Shown here one piece after another: positions 54,800 to 64,000 of a DNA stretch of 64,000 bases (positions are counted from its first letter, which is position 1; each line of letters opens with the position of its first letter). Origin of the DNA: Mastigamoeba balamuthi (Eukaryota > Evosea > Mastigamoebida > Mastigamoebidae). Made by a program: the position numbers and the translations under genes. The stretch is taken from positions 1,460,086 through 1,524,085 of the forward strand of contig CACRSC010000010.1 of NCBI GenBank assembly GCA_902651635.1. Reading direction: 5' to 3'. The notes below the pieces were generated by a model that made no database searches, was not told where the DNA came from, and saw only the letters and a program-made list of their open reading frames with translations.

Positions 54800-55842
54800 A
54801 TGCCAGACGCGCGCGCCTACCTGCGCGGCCGGTACGTGACGCTCCCGCAGGGCCTCGAGCGCGGGCCCCCCGGGGACCCTGCCGTTCTGGGCACCCGCGC
54901 CGCCGTGCTGTCCAAGCGCAACGTCTACGCGGCGCACCCCACGCTCCCCGCCTCCGCCCCCGCCCCGGCCGCAGAGCTGCCGCACTCGGACGGCCACAAG
55001 GACCGCTCAGCCTACGCCTCCTCCCTCCTGCCCTCCACATACGGTCCGCACTGCGCGCTGTCCCCCTCTTCTCCCTTCCATTTTCATTTTCCCCCTGACA
55101 GAGCGATGCGCCATCTAACGGCGGTTCTCACACGCGCAAAACGGTGGCAGCGACGGTTCTGCTGCCGCTGGTCGAGGTTGTGAGGGAGGTGGCTGCGGGG
55201 CCCGGCGTCCCAGTCGCCCTGGAGGCGGGGGCGCGCATGCTGGAGCTGGGGCACTGCTCGGGGCCGCCGGGCGACTCGTCCGCGGGGCTGCAGTACGTCC
55301 GCGTGCTCGACTGCGCGACGGGCGGGCTGTCGTCGGTGCCAGAGTCGTGCGTGCGGCTGCTGCAGCGCGGCACGGGCTGCTGGCACAGGGTCTTGAACGT
55401 GGGCCTCGCGCGCGTCCGCACGCAGCCCTCTGGCGCGCACGTGCCGCGGGCGCAGAGGCCGAGGCTGAGCACGGCGGACAGCAGGCAGAGGCCGAGGGCT
55501 GCGGGGCGTGCAAACCCCGAGGTCGAGTCCCTCATCGCGCTGATCGACAGCGCCGAGGCGAGGATGCGGATGCACGAGCAGGCCGAGCAGCAGCAGCGGC
55601 AGGGCACGAGAGGCAACGTGGTGCCCGACGCGGTGTGCTACTATGTCGCCGTCTGCGAGAAGAGGAGCGTGTGGGTGCACGAGGCGTACGTGATGCCTGC
55701 GCAGGGCACGGTGCTTCCGAGGCCCCTCAGCGCCGCGGAGGAGCGCCAGCTGGCCGCGACTCGGGGTGACACGACTGTTGAGCGGCACGAGCCGAACGAA
55801 CCGAACGCCTGTGGGTCGGAGGCACCTCGGGGAGACCTATAA
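54800..55842 (+). CDS. Hypothetical protein of 311 residues
   Basis: Exons 54,800-55,043 and 55,151-55,842 (936 nt including stop) are joined by a 107-nt intron (GTCCGC...GTGGCAG, phase 1). The N-terminal part is Ala/Pro-rich; the second exon has a compact segment (TVLLPLVEVVREV...YVRVLDC) and a later one (VCYYVAVCEKRSVWVHEAYV). No family recognised. An upstream in-frame start is possible because the frame stays open to about 54,590. Confidence 0.62.
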
Positions 55843-55875
55843 GGAGCAGAAGAAGGAATTTGATTATTGTGAAGT

Positions 55876-55946
55876 GCACTGGTGGTCTAAGGGTAGAATG
55901 CTCGCCTGCCACGCGGGCGATCCGGGTTCGAGTCCCGGCCAGTGCA
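55876..55946 (+). tRNA. tRNA-Gly (anticodon GCC)
   Basis: Closely matches the eukaryotic tRNA-Gly(GCC) pattern: acceptor GCACTGG/CCAGTGC, loop around CTGCCAC, and T arm CCGGGTTCGAGTCCCGG. No intron; discriminator A. Confidence 0.96.
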
Positions 55947-56166
55947 ATTTTTGGATTTTGTTGTTAACCCGGCTGCTGTGTGACTGGTCTCTCGCTCTGT
56001 TCACGACTGGTCTCTTTTATCACAATGTGAAGGGACCTTCTGCAACTGTCTTGCACAACATCCGTTTTTTGCCGTACGGTCCAAGAAGATTCATTCCTTC
56101 CTATCTTATCAGAACAAATCCAATCATCAGAACAACAAAAGCCCTTTTTCATCCTCAGAGGCGGCG

Positions 56167-58220
56167 ATGGACGGACGCGTGGTGGCGATCGTGTGGGTTG
56201 CCACAGCCCTGAAGCTTCTCCTGCTGCCCGCTAAGTGCGCCCCGCCCCCACCCCCGCCCGGGCGCGCGCGAGCGGCGCAGCCCCGTGCGGACTGACGCAG
56301 AGCTGCGCACGCGGCGCACACACACCCGCAGCCGCAGCACAGACTTCGAGCGCCACAGGAACTGGATGGCTGCCACACACTCCCTCCCTGTGTCCGAGTG
56401 GTACAACGAGGTACTGCCCCCCCTCGCACGCGCCTCCCTTCCCTCTCGCCCGTATCTGCGGCCAGATTCCCGTATCTTCTCTGGCGAATAATCCAATTGA
56501 TATGTGCCCCACACACTCACAGGGCCGGGAGTCGGAGTGGTTTATCGAGTGCCCTCCGCTGTTCGCGCTGTTCCAGTGGGCGCTGAGCTTCTTCGCGCGC
56601 CTCGTGGACCCCGCGCTGGTCTCGTCGGGCACCTCGGGGCTCTCCACGGCCCAGCAGTCGCGCTCTCTCGCCTTCCAGCGCGCCGCTGTGATCCTCTCTG
56701 ACGCCGTTTACGTCATCGCCCTCATACGGTTCTGCTCCCGGGCTTACGGCCTCAGCAAGGTGCGCTCTTCATTTCCATACCCGCTTTACCGTTTTACCCG
56801 GTTCTGCGTTGCAATTGCACGGTTGCCACGGCGTTGCCGCTCCCTTTTCCTCCCTAGTGGAAAGGAAAACCGTGTAAATACTGATGGACGCGACGCTTTA
56901 CGACAATTATAAACCCGTGGGGGAGAGAAGACGAAGAAGGTGGACCACGGGACGGCGGTGCTGTGCGCCGCGGTGCTGAGCCCCGCGCTGCTGCTGGTAG
57001 ACCACGTGCACCTGCAGTACTGCGGCATGATGCACGGCCTGCTGGTGCTCGCCGCGGGCAGCGCGTGGAGCTCGTCGTACCTGAGCGCGACGATCGCCTT
57101 CTCGCTGCTCCTCAACTTCCGCCCGTCGTTCGCCTGCCTCGCCCCGGCCTTTGCGCTGCACGTCTTCCGGGCGCACTGCTTCGCGTCCCCGCGCGTCTCG
57201 GTGTTCGAGTCGCCGCGCAGGTGGCGGGAGGCGTTCCAGATGCCGCGCTTCCTGCAGCTCGTCGCGGGCGCCGTGGTGATCTTCCTGCTCTCGTTCGGGC
57301 CGTTCCTGGGCGACCTGCCCGAGCTGCTCTCGCGCATACTGCCCACGGGCAAGGGCCCGTGCAACGTCTACTGGGCTCCCAACTTCTGGGCGCTCTACAA
57401 CGTGGCAGACAAGGCCGTCGCTGCCGCCGCCAGGTATGTTAGAGGGGCGGCGCCCATGTCGTTCCACGACGCCGCGACGGCTGCCGCCAGCCAGACCTTC
57501 GAGGTCCTGCCTGCGCCCACCCCAGAAATCACCCTGGTCCTCTTCTTCCTCACCCTCATTGTGCGTCCTCTTGCCTGTCGTCGCTTTATGCCCCGTTTTC
57601 CGTCGTCTGACACTGCCCTCGGCCCCACTTGCGTGCTGGTTAGCCGATACTGTGGAGGGTGTGGAAGGAGCCCTCGCCGCAGAGGTTCGTGCTGTCGCTC
57701 GTGCAGAGCGGGGCGTCGTACTTCCTGTTTGGCTGGCAGATGCAGGAGACGGCGATACTGATGGCCATCATCCCCCTCTACCTCCTCGCCGGCCAGGCCC
57801 CCTGCTACGCCCGCTGGGCCATCGTCATCTCGACAGCCGGCCACGCTGGCATCCTGCCCCTGATCTACACGCCCATGGGCACGCCGCCGCAGCGCGTTTG
57901 CTCGGTTTTTAACGCTCGTGGCGGCAACAGAGATACCGATCAAGTGGGTGACGGTCTGCGTGCACACGCTGTTCACGGCCATCCTGCTCACGTGGGTGCA
58001 CTCGCCGCGAGGGAGGATCACGGGCCTGCGTGTGTGGCGCAGCCTGCACAGCACGCTGGAGATTGCGTATTTTGTGCTCGTCGCCGTCGTCGAGGTCTAC
58101 TCGACGGCCGTGCACCCGTGGTTCTTGGCCGCCACCATGCCGTTCCTTCCCCTCGTGCTGGTCTCGTTCACCGCCGCGCTGGGGGTGCTCTACGGCACCG
58201 TAAGGGTCTTGCTGCTATGA
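56167..58220 (+). CDS. ALG8: Dolichyl-phosphate-glucose alpha-1,3-glucosyltransferase ALG8
   Basis: Adds the second glucose to the lipid-linked oligosaccharide in the ER lumen. Six exons close in phase to 1,545 nt (514 aa; human ALG8 has about 526): 56,167-56,234, 56,332-56,410, 56,523-56,759, 56,940-57,560, 57,644-57,895 and 57,933-58,220. Diagnostic ALG6/ALG8 motifs are [52 protein letters not shown] and [11 protein letters not shown]; the last, with [16 protein letters not shown], fits ALG8 better than ALG6. The [11 protein letters not shown] motif follows in exon 5. Many TM helices are evident. The last intron is only 37 nt (GTTTGC...CAACAGAG). The presence of ALG8 implies a Glc-containing N-glycan precursor in this organism. 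Confidence 0.93.
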
Positions 58221-58334
58221 GCCACTGCCAACGCGGGTGCGAAGTGCCAACCGTCGAGTGCAGTTGGATTTCAATACGATTGCTAGTTCGTTCGTCTCGT
58301 AAATCGCTTTTTTGAGTGTGGCAGTGCCACTCGC

Positions 58335-61300
58335 TCACTTCTGCGACAGCCACGGATCTTTGAGACACTCGGTGGCGGAGGGTCTCTTCTTCGAGTCGTG
58401 GGTCAGCATCTTTCTGATGAATGCCTTGGCTGCGCAGCCAGCAGAGTTAGTACAGCACATATTGGGGGCTACGTTGGCGAGCTCACCTTCATCCGACACA
58501 GCGTCCCACTCGGGAGAAGGGAAGCTGTACTGTCCTGCAATGCTCTTGCGAGTTATCTCCTGAACCGTGTTGCCAAAGAACGGCATTGTGCCAGACAGGC
58601 TGCGAAAGCGAGATCAGAATCACTGAATGAAGCAGTGGCACATACAGGATGAACAGCACGACGCCCACAGACCAGATGTCGCAGTTGGGACCGTATGGCT
58701 CGGCGAGGATTATCTCAGGAGCCATGTAAGACGGCGTTCCTGCCATCGATTTCACTGCACAAAGAAACGGTCTCACTGTCAGCCAGGAGAGCCTCTGCCA
58801 ACACAACGCACTCTCAATGCCAGAGACTCGGACGGAGAACCCGAAGTCAGAGACCTTGACCTTGTCGTCCTTTGAGAGCAGCAAGTTCTCCAGCTTGAGG
58901 TCCCTGTGCACGACTCCCTTCGAATGCATGAACCTGTGAGACCGCGTGAGTCCGCCTGCATCGAGGCTCGAATAGATGGGCGCACTCCACAGCAGACAGG
59001 ATCTGCCTCGTGTACTCGGCCGCCCTGCGCTCCGGCAAGGGAGAGCCGTCCGCAATCGTCCCGTAGAGGTCTCCCCCGCTGAGCCTGCGCACCGTCTGGT
59101 TAGCCGCGATCTCCGTGCACTGAGGGGGTGCCCGCACAGCTCCATGATGATGTAGACGTTGTTGGTCGTGGAGACGACCTTGAAGAGGTCGACGATGAAG
59201 GGGTTCTTGAGCTCGCGCATGATCTCGATCTCCCTGTGCAGCGGCTCGATGCCCTCCTCGTCGACGGCGTCGCGCGAGATCCTCTTGACGGCGACCTCGC
59301 GCCCCGTCTCCCTCTCGATCGCGCGGGACACCACGCCGATGGACCCCGTGCCGATCTCCTCCTTCACGTCGTAGGCCAGGTCGATGCGCTCGGACCTGAT
59401 GCACGCCACCAGCCGCACCTCGGCCCCGTTGTGCTTCCCGGGCAGCGCCACCCAGCGGTCGTAGCCCGGGGCGTCCGTCTGCTTGAAGGCCATGACGATC
59501 TCGCCCAGCATCGCCCCGTCGCTCCCACCCACGCTCAGGATCACGTTGGAGTTCTCGGCGATCCTGCGGCACGTGAGCTCGGAGTGGGGCACACGGGACA
59601 GCGCAACTGGAGGAAGACCTCCTCGGAGAGGAGGCTCTCGTCCTTGTAGACGTTGATGGTCTTGCCGCTGCCGCGGCTCCCGATCCGCTTGACGCTCATC
59701 CTGAGCTGGTTCCCCGGCAGCCCTTTCCAATCGACGACTGCACCGTGTCTCACAGGTCAGAGGGCGTATTGGAAGTGTATGCGTGCTTTGCAGAGAGGTT
59801 CTCATGGCGTTGCGCTCTTCAGGCAGCGGCGAGATGGACCCGGACTCATCCTCGTCCTCGAGCGTATTCGACCTCTGTGGCACAAACCGTGTGTAAAATG
59901 CTGCCATAAGCGTCTTAGGACAACGCACGACCCGCGGAGAGATGGCCTGAAGGCACGGCATCTCGTCGCCGGAGGACACTGCGAGCGTGGGCAGGCGGAT
60001 CTTGGACGCGCCGGGCATCGTTGGAGTGGTGGACTGGACAACAGAGATGGCCGAGATGGCCCTGGGGATCATGGGGCTCCCCATGGGGCTGCCCTCGCCC
60101 CCCATGACCCGCAGCTTCTCCGAGAGGGCCTGCAGCTCGTCCTCCTTCTTCTTGTAGACCTCGCGCAGGGCCCTGAAGTCGTTGGCGGTCGCGTTCATCT
60201 CGCGCACGTGGTCCTGCTTGAGCGTCTTGATCTGCGAGTCGCGCTTGGAGACGGACTTCTTGAGCTTCTCCTTGTCGTGCTCCAGCTGGTGCACCTTCTT
60301 GTCGCGCTCGTTGATCGCCCTCTGCAGCGCCAGCATGCCCGTCCTGGCCTCCTGCTCCGCGGCCTGGCACTCGACCTTGAGGTCCTGCGTTGAGCGGCCA
60401 GTGAACCCGATAAGTTCGAAAAATGTTGGAGACTGGGGGATTCGATCGGCCGGCTCACGTCGCGCTCTTTGCGGAGACGCTTGGCGACGTCGAGGAGCTT
60501 CTCGAGCTTGCCTTCGGCGTCCAGGCGCGCGGCCTTCTCGGCCTCGAGCTCCTGGCGAGCGGCCTCGGCCTTCTCCTGCCACACCCGCAGCGACTCCTCG
60601 AGCTCCGTCCGCTCCGCCTTGGCCTTCTCCAGAGTCACCAGGAACCTCGCCTGCCGTCACAGCGCCGCACACACCGCCAGGCTCGGTTGAGGCATCCGTG
60701 CGGTTTGCGTGGTGCCGGACTCGCCCGGTATTCAATCCCGCAGCAGCGCGAACCGCGCGACACGAAAACAGAGACGCTTATCACACGGGTTTGCCGGGAA
60801 TGGGCGTACGCGCATGTCCTCTGCCTCGGTCTCGGCCCGGTCTATGCGCTCCTTGAGCACGTACTCGCTGCTGGCCTTTGTCAGCTTCTTGGCCGCCGCG
60901 ATGGCCCTGTGGTCCGCCGACACCGAGTGCTGGTGGTGCAGCGCAAACGGCTCCATATCCGCCCTCGGCAGCGCCTGCGCCCCCAGCGGCGACGACACGT
61001 CCACCGTCGGCTTGAACGACGACTGAGGCGGCGGCGGGCGGCGGAGAGGCGGGGGTTCCATTTCGTGAGGCGGAAAAACTCGATGAGATCTGGAGCGCAT
61101 GGGGATAAAATGCGGCGGACGGGGTCGAGCAGCTGCGTGGGGCCCTTGAAGACGATCTTGCACTGCGGGGCCTGCGATCCCCAGCCCTTGACAACGCCGA
61201 AAACCGTCGCCGAGTCCTCGAGGCCCGACATCACAGCCTCGGCTGAGAGCCCTGCGTGAGATGAGGTACAGTCGTACTGCCGCATTTTGCCCATTTTCGA

Positions 61301-61616
61301 GATGTATGCGAGCAATTTTTTCTCTCCGGATGCGGCCCGCTGTCCGCGAGTCTTGCGTGTGCGTGTGTGCGTGCGTCGCTACCGAGTCCCATGTCGCGGT
61401 ACTCGTAGAAGGACCACCCGGAGGCGTTCTGGAGCAGGAACCGCTCGACGGCGAGGCGCGTGAGGGCAGCGAACGTGAGGGCGCCGTCAGCAGCGAAGGC
61501 CTTGTAGCTGCCGTCGGCCAGGAAGACCTTGACGATGACCTGCGGCGCGCGATTGTGAGTGGCTGGGGTGCGGGCCACGCGAATCGCACGGCGGCGTTGG
61601 ACCTGTCCACCGACAT
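58335..61616 (-). CDS. Multidomain protein kinase: RA/PB1-like, coiled coil, C2-like, CAMK-type kinase
   Basis: Start at MSVDRSNAA (61,616), spliced to VIVKVFLADGSYKAF, a ubiquitin-like RA/PB1-type segment ending near FYEYRD. A second folded part (CKIVFKGPTQLL) precedes a Pro-rich linker. A long coiled coil spans about 60,100-60,660 (ARTGMLALQRAINERDKK, EHDKEKLKKSV). A C2-like region has GLPGNQLRMSVKRIG and GEIVMAFKQTD. The kinase has a Gly loop GTGSIGVV, VAVKRIS, HRDLKLENLLL, DFGFS and AGTPSYMAPE; all catalytic residues are present. The APE region and C-lobe (NCDIWSVGVVLF; KAFIRKMLTHDSKKRPS) place it near CAMK/AMPK-type kinases. The lipid/Ca2+-binding C2 and the RA-like part suggest recruitment to membranes by a small GTPase. 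Most introns are visible but I have not closed the whole exon chain. Confidence 0.8.
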
Positions 61617-61925
61617 AGCGCGTCTGCGACGTCCGCGGCTGCTTTTGCGAGCAAAGGCACTAAAAGAAGTGGATCTCTCGGCGCTAAGGTGATCTTTCAT
61701 CGAACAAATATCTGGAATCTTCCTCACCCCGAATGTTGCGGCACAATTCGCGGCAGCCCAGAGTCACATTCACTTCGCCAGATGCTTGTCATCCCCTCCA
61801 CCTCCTCCTCCCCGTTGAGGCCAATCAATTTCACATTGTGTGGCTGATTTGTGTTTTTGCGGGCAGAGTGTAGAAGCTGACGGAACCAGAGCGATGACGC
61901 CTCTATGGCTCGGGCCTTGGGGGCG
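61617..61925. other. Short spacer upstream of the kinase gene
   Basis: About 309 nt between the START gene 2 stop and the kinase start; AT-richer than its neighbours. No further feature recognised. Confidence 0.4.
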
Positions 61926-62888
61926 CTACTTCTCGAGAAGCTGCTTGAGGTGGAGGACGCGGCTGGCGTTCTCGCCCTTCTTCTTGTTGACGAGCATGTT
62001 GGGGATGCTGCCCCTGGGCTCTGCGAGGAGGACCCTCTTGTCAGTCCACAGACTGGCGGTCTTAAGTGTGGAGAGCGAACGCTCACCGATGAGGACCAGG
62101 CGGACGACGTGGGTGGCGTCGCCGTCGGCTGTGAGGATGGAGGCGGTCTTGACGAAGCTGCGGACAGCGCTCTTGTCGTGGGGGGCCCTCTGCGTGTCGT
62201 TGACTGAGCCCGACAGGACGTACGTCTTGTTGCCCTCCTCTGCAGCGCACAGTGCCCTGTCGTTCAGCAACGCAAGGAGGGAGACAACAGGACTGATGAC
62301 TGCTGCACTCACGGACTGTGGCGTTGATCGTGAAGGCATCCCTGGGCGACACGGGCCAGGGCAGCTTCACACGCTCGTGGTGCAGCTTGATGTCGCGCTC
62401 CGCCGGTGTCCCCTCGACACTGTACCACTTGAACTGCGATTCGAGGAGCCCAACCGGCGTCAGACGTTGCTGGGTAGTGGGAGAAAAGTGTAAAAAGAGT
62501 GTGCGTGGGGCGCACCCAGGCCAGATCGGAGTCGAGCCTGCGCTGCTCGGACTCGTCGGTGGAGCGCAGGAGCGCCGTGATGGCGGCAGCGGGCTTGTTG
62601 ATGGTGACCTCGGCCCTCACGAACGGGTTGTTGGAGCCCTCCCGCTCGTGCCTGCCCAGCGCAGCAGCCCAGTCAGGCACACACACACCACACCCACACA
62701 GGCGCATCCACAAGCGGCCAGAGTGTGGGGAGAGCGCACGCGACGACGCCGGAGACGCTGAGGGGGACCCAGTGGGGGTCGAGGGCCTCGGTGGACTTGG
62801 CCCAGGCGAGGAGGTCGTCGACGGCCTTGTTGTAGTCCTCGGGGGTCTTGGGGGTGGGCGCCTCGGCGATGACAGACTGGTCGGCCAT
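61926..62888 (-). CDS. START-domain lipid-transfer-like protein, copy 2
   Basis: Five exons, 62,740-62,888, 62,516-62,651, 62,313-62,433, 62,087-62,239 and 61,926-62,020, total 654 nt (217 aa), the same exon lengths as copy 1. Exon 1 is identical in sequence to copy 1 and intron 1 differs at one base that I could see. The second half has diverged: ITALLRSTDESEQRRLDSD replaces VSAYLRTCDEAERRKLESD, FKWYSVEGT replaces FKTFPVEGT, and EPRGSIPN replaces DPKGSIPN. All START landmarks are kept, so both copies look functional. Inverted relative to copy 1, 12.5 kb away. Confidence 0.87.
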
Positions 62889-63331
62889 TGGCTCGTGCGG
62901 CTCTCTGCTCTGGCGCTGCTCTGGCGGTGTGGGCAAACGACCCGTTGTTTTGATCTAAAGCGATTGTACGGGGAACGGGGTTTTAGTAAAGCGTGAGGCG
63001 GAAATGTGCAGTCACAGAAACGTCACCGTTTAGTATTTCTACGAGAAAATCCACAACAGCTGTGCTCGACTGTCAGCATCTGGCGGAGCCTTCGTCGTGC
63101 TGGCTCCTCGCCCAGCAGGAGCCATGACCCCCGGTCCTCTCGCACTCTGCTCGTGGCAGAAGCGTTAACGTTGACGGCCCGTTCCAAGCGCTGGGTGTGG
63201 AGACCCGTCTCCGAAATATCTTCCTGACCGAACAGATCCCCCGGTATCCCGACGGGGAAAATCTCCCCGCCTGCCCTGCCGAGGCGGTGCGTCGGTGCTC
63301 TCTTGCTGTGTTGCGGCCCACGCGATCCACG
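62889..63331. other. Divergent promoter region between START gene 2 and asparaginase
   Basis: About 440 nt. The 50 nt next to the START ATG repeat the region upstream of copy 1 (gtttgcccacaccgccagagc). The asparaginase promoter must lie in the right part. No other element recognised. Confidence 0.5.
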
Positions 63332-64000
63332 ATGGCGACCTGCCGCCGCGCCTGCGACCCCCGGGCGCAGACCCCGATCGCGGGCCCGCACGGCGCGAGC
63401 GTGCTGGTCATCTACACGGGCGGCACGATCGGCATGAAGAAGGAGGGCGGCAGCTACGTGCCCGACCCCGACTACCTCCAGGCAACGCCCAGCCCCCCTT
63501 GGTTCTCCCCCCCCCCGTCTCTGAACGGGCGGGACCTCCCCCTTGCAGCAAGAGCTGGGGAAGCTGGCGGAGCAGTACAGGGCGGACCTGCCGGTGTTCG
63601 AGGTGTTGGCGCTGCGGCCGCTGCTGGACTCGACCGAGATGAGCCAGGACAACTGGGCCACCATCGCCTGCACCATCAGGGACAACTACGAGCGCGGGCC
63701 CGACCCCGCGAGGCACCCGGGCGAGGGCGTCGAGGAGGGCAGGCAGTGGGACGGGTTCCTCGTGCTGCACGGCACCGACACGCTGGCCTACACCGCCTCG
63801 GCGCTCGCGTTCGCGCTGGGCGGCATCAGGAAAACCGTCGTCATCACCGGGTCGCAGATCCCGTGGTGCGAGGTCCGCACCGACGCGCGCAGCAACGTCA
63901 TCGACTCGCTCCTCATCGCTGCCAAATCGCAGATCCCCGAGGCACGGCAGTGCACACACATACACATTATGACATCACCTCTCTCATCTCACATGCAAGC
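63332..64000 (+). CDS. Type I L-asparaginase, cut by the window end
   Basis: Hydrolyses L-asparagine to aspartate and ammonia. The N-terminal motif VIYTGGTIGMKKEGG carries the nucleophilic Thr; the second signature is LVLHGTDTLAYTASAL, followed by KTVVITGSQIP, as in bacterial AnsA-type and eukaryotic cytosolic enzymes. DSTEMSQDNW matches the family's DSSxMxxxDW. The first exon ends at YLQ (63,481); the intron begins GCAACG and ends CCTTGCAG at 63,547, a GC-AG intron. The next coding segment stops being family-like after SQIPE (about 63,941), where GAG|GCACGG may be a further GC donor whose acceptor lies beyond the window. No signal peptide, so it is probably cytosolic. Confidence 0.88.
   Translation, partial: MATCRRACDPRAQTPIAGPHGASVLVIYTGGTIGMKKEGGSYVPDPDYLQATPSPPWFSPPPSLNGRDLPLAARAGEAGGAVQGGPAGVRGVGAAAAAGLDRDEPGQLGHHRLHHQGQLRARARPREAPGRGRRGGQAVGRVPRAARHRHAGLHRLGARVRAGRHQENRRHHRVADPVVRGPHRRAQQRHRLAPHRCQIADPRGTAVHTHTHYDITSLISHAS

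Noticed and set aside
56167-58220. PIG-U (GPI transamidase subunit) or ALG6 instead of ALG8
   Set aside because: The HRNW...THSLP and [11 protein letters not shown] motifs belong to the ALG6/ALG8 family, not PIG-U, and the [16 protein letters not shown] context fits ALG8 better.
1-64000. CRISPR array, bacterial operon or prophage
   Set aside because: Spliceosomal introns in nearly every gene, eukaryotic tRNA-Gly and ER glycosylation genes show nuclear eukaryotic DNA. The only regular repeats are palindromic motifs with irregular spacing.

Overview
The window is nuclear DNA of an intron-rich, GC-rich eukaryotic microbe (protist). Nearly every gene on the right 56 kb is split by very short GT-AG introns, mostly about 37-100 nt, and exon phases could be closed by hand for most genes. 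The gene content includes dolichol-linked glycan assembly (ALG8), UDP-GlcNAc synthesis (UAP1), a DENN-domain protein, an ELAPOR/EIG121-type receptor, START-domain proteins, an I29/C1A cathepsin, class III cyclases with Cache-like sensors, and a radical-SAM enzyme of the AmmeMemoRadiSam family. This suits a free-living amoeboid or excavate-like protist, perhaps anaerobic. An archamoeba such as Mastigamoeba is my best guess, but the sequence alone does not prove it.

Layout. (1) 1-8,000 is AT-richer and looks like mobile-element territory. It holds a left-truncated minus-strand coiled-coil gene, a plus-strand gene resembling DUF6589 proteins with a partial second copy 3.6 kb downstream, and clusters of a palindromic motif (TATGCTGGYGGCACATA-like) in introns and spacers; I saw this motif nowhere else. 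(2) 8,099-21,967 is a head-to-tail array of five minus-strand membrane cyclases. The middle gene is a chimera of its neighbours made by unequal exchange, leaving an exact 2,693-bp tandem duplication. (3) 22,727-43,678 is mostly minus strand: AmrS-like radical SAM enzyme, tRNA-Trp, DENN protein, a SPRY-ankyrin-kelch-BTB-BTB fusion, UAP1, ELAPOR-like receptor, tRNA-Lys, cysteine protease and a proline/coiled-coil protein. (4) 43,951-64,000 is mixed: two Cys-rich membrane proteins, a START gene and its inverted paralogue 12.5 kb away, a small secreted protein, a CaaX coiled-coil protein, tRNA-Gly, ALG8, an RA-like/coiled-coil/C2/kinase protein, and the 5' part of a type I L-asparaginase cut by the window end.

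Functional links. UAP1 makes the UDP-GlcNAc that starts the lipid-linked oligosaccharide and ALG8 adds its second glucose, so a full glucosylated N-glycan precursor is implied. The cyclases, the C2 kinase, the DENN protein and the membrane receptors point to elaborate environmental sensing and vesicle traffic. Genes are otherwise not arranged as operons. GC-AG introns appear at least twice (UAP1, asparaginase), with a third possible at the window edge.
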